Source of the DNA: Gracilibacter sp.
GTDB taxonomy: Bacteria > Bacillota > Desulfitobacteriia > Desulfitobacteriales > Syntrophobotulaceae
Direction of reading: 5' to 3'
DNA: 51,539 nt
Assembly (NCBI GenBank): GCA_024637055.1
Contig: JAGXFZ010000057.1
Location: forward strand, 1 to 51,539
This document shows positions 1 through 9,340 of this stretch, piece by piece. The translations under genes were made by a program, and so were the position numbers. The notes below the pieces were generated by a model, which was not told the origin of the DNA, did no database searches, and saw only the letters and a list, made by a program, of their open reading frames with translations. Numbering within the stretch: the first letter of the stretch is position 1; every line of letters begins with the position of its first letter.

Positions 1-47
1 CACGCCGCCAGCGTTCGTCCTGAGCCAGGATCAAACTCTCCAAAAAA
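1..47 (-). rRNA. rrs: 16S ribosomal RNA, 5' end only (partial)
   Basis: The reverse complement of the first 41 bases contains the universal 16S 5' segment, GGAGAGTTTGATCCTGGCTC followed by AGGACGAACGCTGGCGGCGTG. The gene runs off the left edge, so only about 3% of it is present. The exact 5' end is estimated at about seven bases before GGAGAG by analogy with Bacillus. It is the first gene of an rRNA operon on the same strand as nearly all other genes here. Confidence 0.97.
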
Positions 48-270
48 ATATTTCGGAGCATTGATCTGCTCGTTTTTAACTCATTATTATTTGACGAGTC
101 TAGCTTAATTCTTATTCTTGTTGTTCAGTTTTCAATGACCATGGATGCCGTCGGCTTCTTGCGCCGGAAGAGTATTGTAACAAATTTTGCCGACGTATGT
201 CAACTGGAAAATTATTCTTGTTTTCTGTGTCTTAATCGCTTGCCATGCTGTTGCGTCGGCAACATTTGAT
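48..270 (-). other. rRNA operon leader (pre-16S 5' region)
   Basis: This is the untranslated leader between the rRNA promoter and 16S. On the minus strand it contains ATTGAAAACTGAAC (around 124-138), the sequence usually found in Firmicute pre-16S leaders and spacers. A 9-base segment (187-195) can pair with 254-262, and its inner 7 bases (189-195) can instead pair with 149-155, so the two helices exclude each other. No protein-coding potential was seen. Confidence 0.7.
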
Positions 271-299
271 ACTATATCATCTCTCGCCCAAGGTTTCAA
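271..299 (-). promoter_or_regulatory. rRNA operon sigma-A promoter
   Basis: On the minus strand, TTGAAA (294-299) is separated by exactly 17 bases from TATAGT (271-276). The site points toward 16S about 220 bases downstream. From 300 to 429, between this promoter and the end of the ABC transporter operon, only AT-rich sequence with no gene is visible. Confidence 0.85.
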
Positions 300-429
300 G
301 TCTCTAAATACTGTCTCAAATAACCACTATGTTTAAATTAGTTAAATTACCTCCTGATAACTCTTGATATCTAGATTATGATTAATATTACAAAAAACAT
401 AATTATTTTTAGACGGAGAACTTCAGCTA

Positions 430-1182
430 TTAATCTAGATAATGTGTTTTTGAAAAGTGCTCTTCAAGAGACGCCAGTAAAGTGTCTGCGATAATGGCTA
501 ACAGTGCAGCAGTGAGAGCTCCTTGAAGAACAAATGCCGGGTTGTCTCTAACGAGACCAGCAATGATTGGTGAACCAAGGCCGCCAGCCCCTACCACTGC
601 AGCTACAGTGGCTGTTCCGATGTTAATGACTACCGAGATTCTTACCCCTGCCATGATAACTTTCATTGCCAGAGGTAATTCAACTTTGATAAGTACTTGA
701 AGATTACTCATACCCATTCCACGGGCAGCTGAAATCAATTCACCGGAAACAGCTTCTAGCCCCGAAATGGTATTTCTGGCTACCGGTAAGAGACTGTATA
801 AAAATAGTGCCAAGATACTAGGTTTAAAACCAAAGCCTAATATGGGGACTGCCAGAGCAAGTACCGCTACCGGTGGGAACGTTTGACCTAATGTGGTTAA
901 GTTACTCACCGCGGGCAGGAACTCTCGCCCTACTGGCCTGGTGACTAATAAGCCGAGGGTGAATCCAACTGAAACAGCGAGCCCACTAGATACCAGAACA
1001 AGAAGCAAGTGTTCCCTAAGCAGTTGGGGAAGAGATGCTCTGGGATAAATAAGTTCACTTTCAGCAGGAAAAATTATTCTTGATATACTCGTCCACAGGC
1101 TTTCATTAAAAATAAAAATAATAAAGGCTACCACGAGGAGTATTGGAAAAAGTATATTCGTGTGCCTTCTTTTTATTTTCAT
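430..1182 (-). CDS. yehW: Osmoprotectant-type ABC transporter permease (YehW-like)
   Basis: Inner-membrane permease of a glycine betaine/proline/choline-type ABC importer. The 250-residue protein begins with a basic N-terminus and a membrane segment (about residues 10-27), followed by several further hydrophobic helices. A binding-protein-dependent permease motif that contacts the ATPase lies near residues 140-175 (ISAARGMGMSNLQVLIKVELP). It is last of four genes, and its ATG overlaps the end of the ATPase gene by four bases (ATGA), which indicates translational coupling. Size and position match E. coli YehW (about 243 aa). The substrate is inferred from family only; the E. coli system has low affinity for betaine. 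Confidence 0.85.
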   Translation of the reverse strand: MKIKRRHTNILFPILLVVAFIIFIFNESLWTSISRIIFPAESELIYPRASLPQLLREHLLLVLVSSGLAVSVGFTLGLLVTRPVGREFLPAVSNLTTLGQTFPPVAVLALAVPILGFGFKPSILALFLYSLLPVARNTISGLEAVSGELISAARGMGMSNLQVLIKVELPLAMKVIMAGVRISVVINIGTATVAAVVGAGGLGSPIIAGLVRDNPAFVLQGALTAALLAIIADTLLASLEEHFSKTHYLD

Positions 1183-2156
1183 GACAGATCACCCTTATAC
1201 GCTACTTTTTCTATATCCTCCAACCATACTTCTCCCAGAACCTTTTGTTCATCATCAGATACAGCCATTTTTTTCAATCTTGAACCAAGCATCTTAGAAA
1301 GTGCTTCCTCTAAGCTATCTTCTTGTTTCACTGTTAACTCATCTAGGTTGGCTATGTCCATACCCTCAGTACCAGAGGTTAAGACAGCTGGTCTCATTAA
1401 ACTTTTGACAAAAAAACGTTGTAATAATTTAAGAGTTCTATCGGTGCCTACAAAATCTCGCACAAAACTATCTGAGGGTGCAGAAAGGATTTTTTCTGGA
1501 GTGTCGTACTGGACTAATGTGCCTGCTTTCATCACCGCTATTCGATCGGCCAACCTGATAGCCTCATCTATATAATGTGTTACAAATACTACTGTTTTTT
1601 TTAAGTCTTTTTGAATTTTAATAAATTGCGTATGTAGATTATCCCTGTTTATTGGATCAACTGCTCCAAAAGGTTCGTCCATAAGTAAAATATCCGGGTC
1701 TGCCGCAAGGGCACGAGCGACCCCGACTCTCTGAGCCTCCCCACCGGAGAGTTCTCTAGGATACTTTTCTAGATACTGTCCTGGCTCTAGCCCAACTAAG
1801 CTAACAAGCTCTTTAACTCTGAGAGCGATTCTCTTTCTGTCCCACTCTAGAAGGCTGGGAACTAACCCTACATTCTCTGCAACTGTCATATGGGGAAACA
1901 GGCCAATGCTTTGAATAACGTATCCAATCTGCCTTCTTAGTATCTCTGGCTGAAACTCTGTTACATTTTTTCCCATAACATAAATAGATCCATCAGTTGG
2001 TTCCAACATCCTATTGATCATTTTCAGAGAGGTAGATTTACCACAGCCAGACGGACCGACGAGAACACAAACATCACCTGCATGAATATTAATCGAAAAG
2101 CTATCCAGGGCCACAGTACTACCATATTTTTTTGTTACATTTTCCAATTTAATCAT
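1179..2156 (-). CDS. yehX: Osmoprotectant-type ABC transporter ATP-binding protein (YehX-like)
   Basis: Cytoplasmic ATPase driving the importer encoded by this operon. The 325-residue sequence has Walker A (GPSGCGKST, about residues 34-42), a Q-loop (YVIQSIGLFP), the signature motif LSGGEAQRVGVARAL, Walker B (DILLMDEPFGAVD) and the switch histidine (VFVTHYIDEA). The C-terminal roughly 90 residues lie where OpuA/ProV-type ATPases carry a regulatory CBS region, but they are poorly conserved here. The gene overlaps both neighbours by four bases. It could also be called OpuCA-like; the YehX assignment rests on gene order and protein sizes across the operon. Confidence 0.88.
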   Translation of the reverse strand: MIKLENVTKKYGSTVALDSFSINIHAGDVCVLVGPSGCGKSTSLKMINRMLEPTDGSIYVMGKNVTEFQPEILRRQIGYVIQSIGLFPHMTVAENVGLVPSLLEWDRKRIALRVKELVSLVGLEPGQYLEKYPRELSGGEAQRVGVARALAADPDILLMDEPFGAVDPINRDNLHTQFIKIQKDLKKTVVFVTHYIDEAIRLADRIAVMKAGTLVQYDTPEKILSAPSDSFVRDFVGTDRTLKLLQRFFVKSLMRPAVLTSGTEGMDIANLDELTVKQEDSLEEALSKMLGSRLKKMAVSDDEQKVLGEVWLEDIEKVAYKGDLS

Positions 2157-3331
2157 TTCTGTCCTCCAGATATACCTTTAGGTGTCGCCATAATTATTAT
2201 CCCTTGCATAATCAAGTCCGCCGATAGTGCTAATATAATTACTGGAATAGCGCCGAGTAAGATAAGATCGGGGGCCGCCTGACCTAAACCTTGAAATACA
2301 AAGATGCCAAGCCCTCCAGCTCCAATCAGTGCTGCTACTGTAGTGTTGCCGATGGACTGGACAGTAGCGGTGCGAATACCACTGAGTATAATGGGTAAAG
2401 CTAGTGGAATTTCAACTTTAAAAAGAAGTTGTTGCCTGCTCATCCCCATACCCAATCCTGCATCAATAATGGAATAGTCTATTATATTTAGACTGGTATA
2501 AGCGTTTCTAATAATGGGGAGCAATGAGTAAAGGGTTAAAGCTATAAGAGCCGGTGTCCAACCAATTCCCTTTATACCAAATTGACGTAGAAGGGGGAAA
2601 GCCTCCGAAAGCAGGGCAAGGGGAGCTATCATTAAACCAAACAGTGCCAGGCTAGGGACTGTTTGGACGGTATTGGCGATGAAAAAAACGAACTTACCAG
2701 CTGTCTTTATTCTAAAGGCTAGGATTCCCAGCGGAACCCCTAAAATTGTTCCTAGCCCCACAGCTAATCCTGCCAATGAAATATGTTGGTATAGTTCAAG
2801 CACAAACCTTTCTTTACGCGAAAGTAATTCTTTAGCGATTGAAAGTTCATTCAAAGAGCCGTTACTGATAAAAAACAGTAGTAAAATAGGCCCCGTCGCT
2901 GATACTGCTAACTTCAATATTCTAGATTCTAGTTGCTTGATTGAAGCAAATAAAACTATATAGGCAGCCACTGCAATTGACCAAGCACCAGCTCCCAAAG
3001 AGAACCGAGCAATGGCATTTTCGGGTGATGTCATAGAAAGTGCCGCTTCACCAGCGAACCAGAAAGTAATAACGATAACGGTACCTGCGGCCAATCCCGA
3101 GAGAGCGTTAAGGCCATTATGAGAACCTTTTATAAAAGACAGTACGAGCATTAAGACAAGTAAACTCAAAAAAACGCCTGTCTCTACATTGGGAATAGCT
3201 TCCCATATCGACAGACCTATTCCACTTGATAACCTGTTGGGACGGTAGGTTAAGTAGCTGAGAAAAAAGAAGGAAGCAAGTCCTAGCGACGTGCCCAGGC
3301 AAGCTACTTTATCTATCTTTGCTTGGTACAA
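2153..3331 (-). CDS. yehY: Osmoprotectant-type ABC transporter permease with long N-terminus (YehY-like)
   Basis: Second permease of the importer, 392 residues, much longer than its 250-residue partner. The C-terminal half (about residues 180-385) is the ordinary permease domain with the ATPase-contact motif GLGMGMSRQQLLFKVEIP. The N-terminal half adds about five hydrophobic segments. This long/short permease pair is typical of YehY (about 385 aa) and YehW. Translation probably starts at TTG 3331, because GGAGGTG lies nine bases upstream and there is no better in-frame ATG nearby. The stop overlaps the ATPase gene. Confidence 0.85.
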   Translation of the reverse strand: MYQAKIDKVACLGTSLGLASFFFLSYLTYRPNRLSSGIGLSIWEAIPNVETGVFLSLLVLMLVLSFIKGSHNGLNALSGLAAGTVIVITFWFAGEAALSMTSPENAIARFSLGAGAWSIAVAAYIVLFASIKQLESRILKLAVSATGPILLLFFISNGSLNELSIAKELLSRKERFVLELYQHISLAGLAVGLGTILGVPLGILAFRIKTAGKFVFFIANTVQTVPSLALFGLMIAPLALLSEAFPLLRQFGIKGIGWTPALIALTLYSLLPIIRNAYTSLNIIDYSIIDAGLGMGMSRQQLLFKVEIPLALPIILSGIRTATVQSIGNTTVAALIGAGGLGIFVFQGLGQAAPDLILLGAIPVIILALSADLIMQGIIIMATPKGISGGQK

Positions 3332-3401
3332 CGCTCAACTCACCTCCATTGGTTCTTAAAATTCATGTGCTCTTTTACTATATATGGCTGGCATTACTTT
3401 T

Positions 3402-4346
3402 CTATAGAAAACCTTTGGAGGTTAAGTAGTCTTTAGCGACAGTTGAGGCTTGCTGACCTTCAATTGCTATCTTGGCATTGAGAGTTTGTAGCGTAGTGAG
3501 GTCAAGTGATTCAAATACAGGATTTAAAATATCCGATATTTCCGGGTACTGATCATATATTTTTCCCCTCACTAATGGCGCTGGTTGGTATACTGGTTGG
3601 ACTCCTCTTGTATCCTCCAGAATAAACAGTCCCAAAGCAGCTAAGGCTCCGTCCGTACCGTATGCCATAGCAAAGTTAACACCATCTGTTTTTTCAGCAG
3701 CAGCTTTTTCCGTCTGTACGGTGTTACCTCCCGAAAGAGAAAGCAGTTGGTCATTTATAAGCTCGAAGCCGTAAGTCTTTTGAAATGCAGGCAGAGCAGC
3801 CGGACTGCTTATAAATTCCTCGGAACAGGCAAGCTTGACATTTCCTCCCCTATTCACGTATGCTGCGAAATCATCCATAGTAGCCAGGTTTTCAGCCTCA
3901 GCCAAATCTTCTCTTGCCGCAATAGCCCATGTATTGTTGGCAGGAGCGGGTTCAAGCCAAACTACATCGTTTTTCTCTAAATCATTTTCTCTTACAGTCT
4001 CATATCCTTGTTCAGCATCTTTCCACAGTTCGGAATCCGTATCATCAAAGAAGAAGGCACCGTTTCCGGTATAGTCAGGATAAATGTCTATTTCACCGCT
4101 AAGTAAAGCTTTGCGGATTACATCCGTTGGTCCAAATTCCGTTTTGTCAACTATATCGAAACCCTTATCCTTAAGTATCGCAATAATCATCTGGCCTAGT
4201 AATGCTCCTTCAGTATCAATTTTAGAAGCAACTATAATGGGGCCTTTTTCCTGAGGTGTTTCATTTGCTGTTCCTCCCGATGAACAACCACTGATAAGTA
4301 TTAGCATTATTAACATGATAATAGAATATTTGAGAAACTTTTGCAT
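3402..4346 (-). CDS. osmF: Osmoprotectant ABC transporter substrate-binding lipoprotein (OsmF/YehZ-like)
   Basis: Extracytoplasmic binding protein that delivers substrate to the permeases. From the chosen start (ATG 4346, preceded by AAGGAAGTGG) it has a signal peptide with lipobox LILISGCSS, so it is probably a membrane-anchored lipoprotein. The mature part has motifs recalled from E. coli OsmF: SKIDTEGALLG, a YTGNGAFFF segment, APANNTW and AMAYGTDG. It is first in the four-gene operon and follows lysS by 50 bases with no visible terminator, so read-through from greA-lysS is possible. An ATG 30 bases upstream (4376) is in frame but lacks a good ribosome binding site. The substrate is inferred, not shown. 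Confidence 0.9.
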   Translation of the reverse strand: MQKFLKYSIIMLIMLILISGCSSGGTANETPQEKGPIIVASKIDTEGALLGQMIIAILKDKGFDIVDKTEFGPTDVIRKALLSGEIDIYPDYTGNGAFFFDDTDSELWKDAEQGYETVRENDLEKNDVVWLEPAPANNTWAIAAREDLAEAENLATMDDFAAYVNRGGNVKLACSEEFISSPAALPAFQKTYGFELINDQLLSLSGGNTVQTEKAAAEKTDGVNFAMAYGTDGALAALGLFILEDTRGVQPVYQPAPLVRGKIYDQYPEISDILNPVFESLDLTTLQTLNAKIAIEGQQASTVAKDYLTSKGFL

Positions 4347-4396
4347 AAAAAACCACTTCCTTATTATTGTAATCACTAATATTTATGTTCTGCTAT

Positions 4397-5872
4397 TTAA
4401 TCTTCTCGCGGTTTCATGGTAGGGAACAGAATTACATCTCTAATTGAAGCCGAGTCCGTCAACAACATCACCAGTCTATCTATTCCAACTCCTAAACCAC
4501 CTGTAGGGGGAAGGCCGTATTCTAGTGCCTGCACAAAATCTTCATCCATCATATGTGCCTCATCGTCTCCCTTTTCCCTCTCAGCCACTTGTTTTTCAAA
4601 TCTTCCCCTTTGATCTATCGGGTCATTCAATTCCGAGAAGGCATTGGCTGTTTCTCTACCATAGATAAAGACTTCAAATCTATCTGTGAATTCTGGATTC
4701 AGAGCGTTCCGTTTAGCTAATGGGGATATTTCAACAGGATGTCCTATAATAAAAGTCGGCTGAATAAGTTTAGGTTCAACATATTCTTCGAAAATCGCAT
4801 TAATTATCTTACCTTTACTATCATCTTTTTTTATAGTCAACCCCTTAGCGACTGCTACTTTACGTGCTTCTTCATCAGTACTAATTTCTTTAAAGTCGAC
4901 ATCAGCGTATTCTTTTATAGCATCAATCATAGATAATCTACGCCATGGTTTAGCGAAGTTAATTTTTTCCCCTTGATATTCTATCTCTAAACCGTTGTTT
5001 ACTTTCCCTACAATGTGAATCACCATTTCTTCCATCAAGTCCATAATATCTTCATAGTTGGCATAAGCTTGATATAGTTCCATCATTGTAAACTCGGGGT
5101 TATGTTTGATAGAGATCCCTTCGTTACGAAAATTCCGTCCAATTTCAAATACTTTCTCAAACCCACCAACAATTAATCTTTTCAAAGGTAGCTCTAATGC
5201 TATCCTTAAATACAGGTCCATATCGAGAGTGTTATGATGGGTAACAAAGGGTCTAGCAGTGGCCCCGCCTGGAATACTTATGAGAGTTGGGGTCTCCACT
5301 TCTAGGAAACCGTTGTTCTCCAAGTATTCGCGCATTGCCCTAATTATTTTGCTTCTGGTAACAAAGGTTTCTCGGACCTCTGTATTCATTATTAAGTCTA
5401 GATATCGCTGCCGATAGCGAGTCTCCACGTTAGTGAGGCCATGAAATTTTTCAGGCAGTGGTCTCAGCGATTTAGATAAAAGGGTTATTTCCGAAACCCT
5501 AACAGAAATCTCTCCCTTTTGAGTTCTGAATACCGTTCCCTTGATGCCCACAATATCTCCAATATCATGAGTTGAAACTATTTGAAAAACTTCTTCTCCT
5601 ACCGCGTCCATCCGTATGTAAGCCTGAATACGTCCTGCCATATCCTGAACATGAATAAAAATAGTTTTTCCCTGGTCACGTTTAGACATGATACGGCCAG
5701 CAATCGAAACTTGTTGCCCTTCTAGTTCAGGAAAATTATCGATAATTTCCGAAGACATATGGGTTCTTAAATAGCGATCTGCGTACGGCTCAATTCCTTG
5801 ATGACTAAGTTTTTCCAATTTGTCTAGTCGAACTCGCATAAGCTCGTTTACATTTTCTAGATTGTTTTCCAT
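4397..5872 (-). CDS. lysS: Lysyl-tRNA synthetase, class II
   Basis: Charges tRNA-Lys with lysine in the cytoplasm. From ATG 5872 (491 residues, normal for bacterial LysS) it has an N-terminal anticodon-binding OB fold (about residues 50-135) and a class II catalytic core: motif 1 around [19 protein letters not shown], motif 2 [11 protein letters not shown] followed by [14 protein letters not shown], and motif 3 [12 protein letters not shown] near the C-terminus. The start was chosen because AAAGGGTGGGGG precedes this ATG; a start 14 codons upstream lacks a ribosome binding site. It lies downstream of greA and just before the ABC transporter. In B. subtilis lysS is likewise followed by an rRNA operon. 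Confidence 0.97.
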   Translation of the reverse strand: MENNLENVNELMRVRLDKLEKLSHQGIEPYADRYLRTHMSSEIIDNFPELEGQQVSIAGRIMSKRDQGKTIFIHVQDMAGRIQAYIRMDAVGEEVFQIVSTHDIGDIVGIKGTVFRTQKGEISVRVSEITLLSKSLRPLPEKFHGLTNVETRYRQRYLDLIMNTEVRETFVTRSKIIRAMREYLENNGFLEVETPTLISIPGGATARPFVTHHNTLDMDLYLRIALELPLKRLIVGGFEKVFEIGRNFRNEGISIKHNPEFTMMELYQAYANYEDIMDLMEEMVIHIVGKVNNGLEIEYQGEKINFAKPWRRLSMIDAIKEYADVDFKEISTDEEARKVAVAKGLTIKKDDSKGKIINAIFEEYVEPKLIQPTFIIGHPVEISPLAKRNALNPEFTDRFEVFIYGRETANAFSELNDPIDQRGRFEKQVAEREKGDDEAHMMDEDFVQALEYGLPPTGGLGVGIDRLVMLLTDSASIRDVILFPTMKPRED

Positions 5873-5936
5873 GATTATATCCCCCACCCTTTGCTTCTGT
5901 TCATAGTATAACAAAAATAATTACGTGTAAACACTA

Positions 5937-5967
5937 AGCCCGCAATACCTTTCTGGTATTACGGGCT
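5937..5967 (-). terminator. Hairpin between greA and lysS, possible terminator or attenuator
   Basis: Thirteen-base arms AGCCCGCAATACC (5937-5949) and GGTATTACGGGCT (5955-5967) pair with one mismatch around a five-base loop. On the minus strand the stem is followed by TTAGTGTTT, a poor U-tract, so it may reduce read-through from greA into lysS rather than stop it fully. Confidence 0.5.
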
Positions 5968-6013
5968 GGCTTTCAAGGTATATTCACATTCTTATTCCAT
6001 ATAAGATCTAACC

Positions 6014-6484
6014 CTATAGTATATCAATTACTTCATAACTAATTGTTCCAGCTGGTACAGTTATCTCAATTATACTTCCCTTGGAATGTCCCAAAACAGC
6101 CTTGCCAACAGGAGATTCATTGGAAATTTTATTTACAGTTGGATCGGCCTCGGCTGAACCGACAATAGTGTATTCCTCGTTTTCTCCCATTTCTATATCT
6201 TTGAGTACAACCGTACTTCCCACGACAACCTGATCTCTTTGCTCATTATCGTCAATAACTCTGGCATTCCTAAGCATCTTTTCTAGAGTAATTATTCGTC
6301 CCTCTACAAATGCCTGCTCCATTTTGGCATCTTCATACTCGGAATTCTCAGAGATATCCCCAAATTCAATAGCCTGTTTAATCCTTTCGGCAACTTGCTT
6401 TCTTCTCTGGGTTTTGAGGATTTCCAATTCTTCCTCGTGCTTTTTTAATCCTGCTAGAGTTAATATTACCTCTTTTTCGGGCAT
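6014..6484 (-). CDS. greA: Transcription elongation factor GreA
   Basis: Rescues backtracked RNA polymerase by stimulating transcript cleavage through the secondary channel. At 156 residues it has the normal length. The N-terminal coiled coil (about residues 10-75) carries the acidic tip [12 protein letters not shown], and the C-terminal domain contains [10 protein letters not shown] and [14 protein letters not shown] good ribosome binding site (AGGAGGG) precedes the ATG. The gene has a consensus promoter upstream and probably forms an operon with lysS. Confidence 0.97.
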   Translation of the reverse strand: MPEKEVILTLAGLKKHEEELEILKTQRRKQVAERIKQAIEFGDISENSEYEDAKMEQAFVEGRIITLEKMLRNARVIDDNEQRDQVVVGSTVVLKDIEMGENEEYTIVGSAEADPTVNKISNESPVGKAVLGHSKGSIIEITVPAGTISYEVIDIL

Positions 6485-6633
6485 AAAAATAACCCTCCTT
6501 CTCTTCCCTTTCTAGTATTCTTGGTTGCGAATCAGTTACTTAAGTTCATGGGAAAACATTGTATGTGAGACATTATATACACATGTAAAAAAAATATACA
6601 CTGTAATATTTTTCCTAGTTAATAATACTCGTT

Positions 6634-6662
6634 ATTATAATTAACCTCTAAATTATTGTCAA
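6634..6662 (-). promoter_or_regulatory. Perfect-consensus sigma-A promoter for greA-lysS
   Basis: On the minus strand, TTGACA (6657-6662) and TATAAT (6634-6639) are separated by exactly 17 bases, so all twelve hexamer bases match consensus. The predicted transcript has a leader of about 140 bases before greA. A second TATAAT-like element lies nearer to the gene, around 6565-6575. Confidence 0.88.
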
Positions 6663-6697
6663 GCAATTTTGAGATATCCTTATCCTTCAAAATATGC

Positions 6698-7660
6698 CTA
6701 CTTTGAGAAGACACTTCTAAAAATACTTTTCATTTCTTCAGGATCTTGACTTCTCATTAATTCGTTTCTATAATCAGCAGCGTTTCTTATCCCTTTAATG
6801 TACCAAGATGCATGTTTGCGTATCTCGTTGATTCCAATCCTTGTCCCTTTATATTTCAATACCTTCTCGAAGTGGAGGAGCAGGACCCGCAGTCTCTCAT
6901 TATTGTCAGGTTCTAGTTTCATTAATTTTCTGCTATCTAAAAACCCTTGGGTTTGGCCAATCAACCATGGATTGCCTAATGCACCTCTACCGATCATAAC
7001 CCCATCACAGCCCGTTAGTTCAATCATTTTTCTTGCATCTTCAGGTGTTGTAATATCTCCATTTCCAATAAGTGGAATACTAATCTTATCCTTTATTTGC
7101 CTAATATATTCCCAGTCTGCTTTACCTGAATAGAACTGTTCTCTTGTTCTGGCATGTACTGTTAACATACTAATACCAACAGCTTCTAATCTACTAGCAA
7201 GCTCCGGAGCGCTGATTTCACTATAACACCATCCTAAGCGCATCTTAGCTGTAACCGGTATATCAACTGCCTTGACTACTCGGCGAGCGATTTCTTCTGC
7301 TAACGATAAATCCCTAAGTAGTGCTGCACCTTCTCCATTCCTTACTATCTTAGGTGTGGGACAACCCATATTCAAATCGATAATATCGGCACCGTGTTCA
7401 ACGACCATTCTAGCAGCCTTCGCCATAGTATCCGGATCAGAACCAAAAATCTGAACAATACGTGGCTCCGGTTCTCTATCCAAATCAAGCATTTTTACGG
7501 TTTTGGAATTATTATGGAGCAGAGCTTTATCACTTATCATCTCTGTCACTGTATATTTTCCACCTAGGTGGCAGATAATCTCTCTGAAAGCTTTATCGGT
7601 TATACCTGCCATCGGTGCCATGATAACAGGCTTATGCATAATGTGTTTACCTAGTTTCAT
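6698..7660 (-). CDS. dusB: tRNA-dihydrouridine synthase (DusB family)
   Basis: FMN enzyme that reduces uridines in the tRNA D-loop with NADPH. The 320-residue TIM barrel begins with APMAGITDKAFREI and contains the catalytic cysteine in MNMGCPTPKIVRNGEGAALL (Cys near residue 99). FMN-binding elements include MRLGW, the HARTREQFYSGKADW segment and IGNGDI. It lies 9 bases after coaX and so is probably cotranscribed with it. In B. subtilis dusB lies between folK and lysS, in agreement with this location. Confidence 0.95.
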   Translation of the reverse strand: MKLGKHIMHKPVIMAPMAGITDKAFREIICHLGGKYTVTEMISDKALLHNNSKTVKMLDLDREPEPRIVQIFGSDPDTMAKAARMVVEHGADIIDLNMGCPTPKIVRNGEGAALLRDLSLAEEIARRVVKAVDIPVTAKMRLGWCYSEISAPELASRLEAVGISMLTVHARTREQFYSGKADWEYIRQIKDKISIPLIGNGDITTPEDARKMIELTGCDGVMIGRGALGNPWLIGQTQGFLDSRKLMKLEPDNNERLRVLLLHFEKVLKYKGTRIGINEIRKHASWYIKGIRNAADYRNELMRSQDPEEMKSIFRSVFSK

Positions 7661-7669
7661 TTTACAACC

Positions 7670-8437
7670 TCAGTTAAGGTTTTTTTCATATATAATTAAG
7701 AGTCCTTCAAGGGTTAAAAAAGGATCTACTATCTCTATCATTTCAGAATCTTCGGCAATGAGTTCTGCCAACCCTCCTGTAGCTATCACTTTAGTTTGAC
7801 TTGATACTTCCTTTTTCATTAATTGGACTATACGATCGACTTGACCGCAGAAACCATAATAGATTCCTGCTTGCATACCACTAATTGTGTTTTTCCCTAT
7901 GATATTCTTAGTTTTAACCACTTCTATCCGCGGAAGCTTTGAAGCTCTCTGAAACAAAGCTTCAGTAGATATTCCTATGCCTGGAGCTATTGCACCTCCT
8001 AAATATTCTCCTTTACTACTAATAACACAGAAGGTCGTTGCCGTTCCAAAATCGACTATGATTAATGGCCCACCGTATTTAGTGAAAGCTGCAACAGCAT
8101 TGACTATCCGGTCAGCACCGACTTCTCTAGGGTTATCATATATAATTGAGATACCAGTTTTGGCACCGGGACCTACGATAAAAGGATTAACCTTAAAGTA
8201 TTTTTTTATCATTTGTTCCAGAATAGGAGTCACAGGTGGCACGACTGAAGAAATGATAGCACCTGTGATGCTATCAAAATGGAGACCGTTAAAATCGAAA
8301 AGATTTTTTAATATCACAGCATATTCATCTTCTGTACTAAATTTATCTGTGGATACTCTCCAGTGATAGCTGAGTTTCTGTTCCCGATAAACCCCAAGTA
8401 CTATATTTGTATTTCCTACGTCAAATACTAAAATCAT
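7670..8437 (-). CDS. coaX: Type III pantothenate kinase
   Basis: Catalyses the first step of coenzyme A synthesis, ATP-dependent phosphorylation of pantothenate. The 255-residue ASKHA-fold protein has the N-terminal phosphate-binding motif [23 protein letters not shown] in the middle and VDFGTATTF after it, all typical of CoaX. The enzymes that make its substrate, panC and panD, are encoded a few genes upstream, separated by nadABC. Type III kinases use a monovalent cation and are not feedback-inhibited by CoA (family knowledge). Confidence 0.96.
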   Translation of the reverse strand: MILVFDVGNTNIVLGVYREQKLSYHWRVSTDKFSTEDEYAVILKNLFDFNGLHFDSITGAIISSVVPPVTPILEQMIKKYFKVNPFIVGPGAKTGISIIYDNPREVGADRIVNAVAAFTKYGGPLIIVDFGTATTFCVISSKGEYLGGAIAPGIGISTEALFQRASKLPRIEVVKTKNIIGKNTISGMQAGIYYGFCGQVDRIVQLMKKEVSSQTKVIATGGLAELIAEDSEMIEIVDPFLTLEGLLIIYEKNLN

Positions 8438-8461
8438 TTGCTTCTTCCCCCTATAACAAAA

Positions 8462-9340
8462 TTATATCTTTTCGGTAAAAGTGATGTGCTTTTGCATAGA
8501 GGGCTTCATCTCATCAACAACCATGGAAAAATCTACTGCCATTACCGAGTGCGTAAGCTTGCCTACAGACAGGATATCCACACCTGTTTCAGCAACTTCT
8601 CTAATGTTTTCTTCAGAAATCCCGCCAGAAGCCTCAATGATTGCTTTATTATTTATTACTCTTACGGCGACTCCCATATCTTCTAGGGACATATTGTCCA
8701 GCATAATAACATCTACACCATTTTCCAAGGCATCTTGGACCTGATCTAAGGTTTCACATTCCACTTCTATCTTGACCATATGCCCTACTACTTCCTTGAC
8801 CCTAGAGATAGCTATATCTAAACCACCTACTACAGCATGGTGGTTATCTTTAAGCATAACCGCATCATAAAGACCAAACCTATGGTTATGACCACCACCA
8901 ACCCTCACCGCATACTTCTGTAAGCTTCGCATCCCAGGCATAGTTTTGCGTGTATCTACAATTTTCACTCCCAGATCTGATACAATATCCACTAGCCTCT
9001 TAGTCATGCTGGATATCCCAGACAAATGCTGCATAAAGTTGATTGCGGTCCTCTCAGCCTGGAGTATTCCAGCTAAAGGTCCAATTACTTTCATAACAAG
9101 GGTTCCAGGAGAGATCCTATCCCCATCATTAACATAGCTTTCCACCCTTATACGTGAATCCACTTTTTGAAAAACCATCTCAGCGATGCTCAAGCCACAT
9201 AAAATACCATGCTCTTTCGCGTAAATCTTAGCTTCTCCTAAGTGGTTGGCAGGGATAATCATAGTGCTAAGATCTCCTGTGCCGATATCTTCTTTTAACG
9301 CTCTTTCAACTAATTCACTATATTGCAACATAGCTAACAT
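8462..9340 (-). CDS. nadC: Nicotinate-nucleotide pyrophosphorylase (quinolinate phosphoribosyltransferase)
   Basis: Converts quinolinate and PRPP to nicotinate mononucleotide in de novo NAD synthesis. The 292-residue protein has the N-terminal ALKEDIGTGDLS motif, the catalytic-site stretch QAERTAINFMQHLSGI, DTRKTMPGMR, GGGHNHRFGLYDAVMLKDNH and the barrel segment VECETLDQ. ATG 9340 is preferred because AAAGGGAG lies seven bases upstream. The start overlaps the end of nadB by 23 bases, as expected for translational coupling in a nadA-nadB-nadC operon. Confidence 0.96.
   Translation of the reverse strand: MLAMLQYSELVERALKEDIGTGDLSTMIIPANHLGEAKIYAKEHGILCGLSIAEMVFQKVDSRIRVESYVNDGDRISPGTLVMKVIGPLAGILQAERTAINFMQHLSGISSMTKRLVDIVSDLGVKIVDTRKTMPGMRSLQKYAVRVGGGHNHRFGLYDAVMLKDNHHAVVGGLDIAISRVKEVVGHMVKIEVECETLDQVQDALENGVDVIMLDNMSLEDMGVAVRVINNKAIIEASGGISEENIREVAETGVDILSVGKLTHSVMAVDFSMVVDEMKPSMQKHITFTEKI

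Noticed and set aside
369-440. ATCTAGATTA and TAATCTAGAT flanking the end of the first transporter gene
   Set aside because: The arms are 52 bases apart and AT-rich with a palindromic core; likely chance, and no U-tract follows.
1162-1575. Plus-strand open frame of 137 codons opposite the ABC ATPase gene
   Set aside because: It lies inside a clear minus-strand ATPase gene, has a serine/threonine-rich shadow composition and no ribosome binding site.
5873-6013. Possible T-box leader before lysS
   Set aside because: The gap is only about 140 bases. GGGTGG near the start codon resembles the T-box core, but the rest of that motif and the specifier stem are absent; it is better explained as the ribosome binding site.
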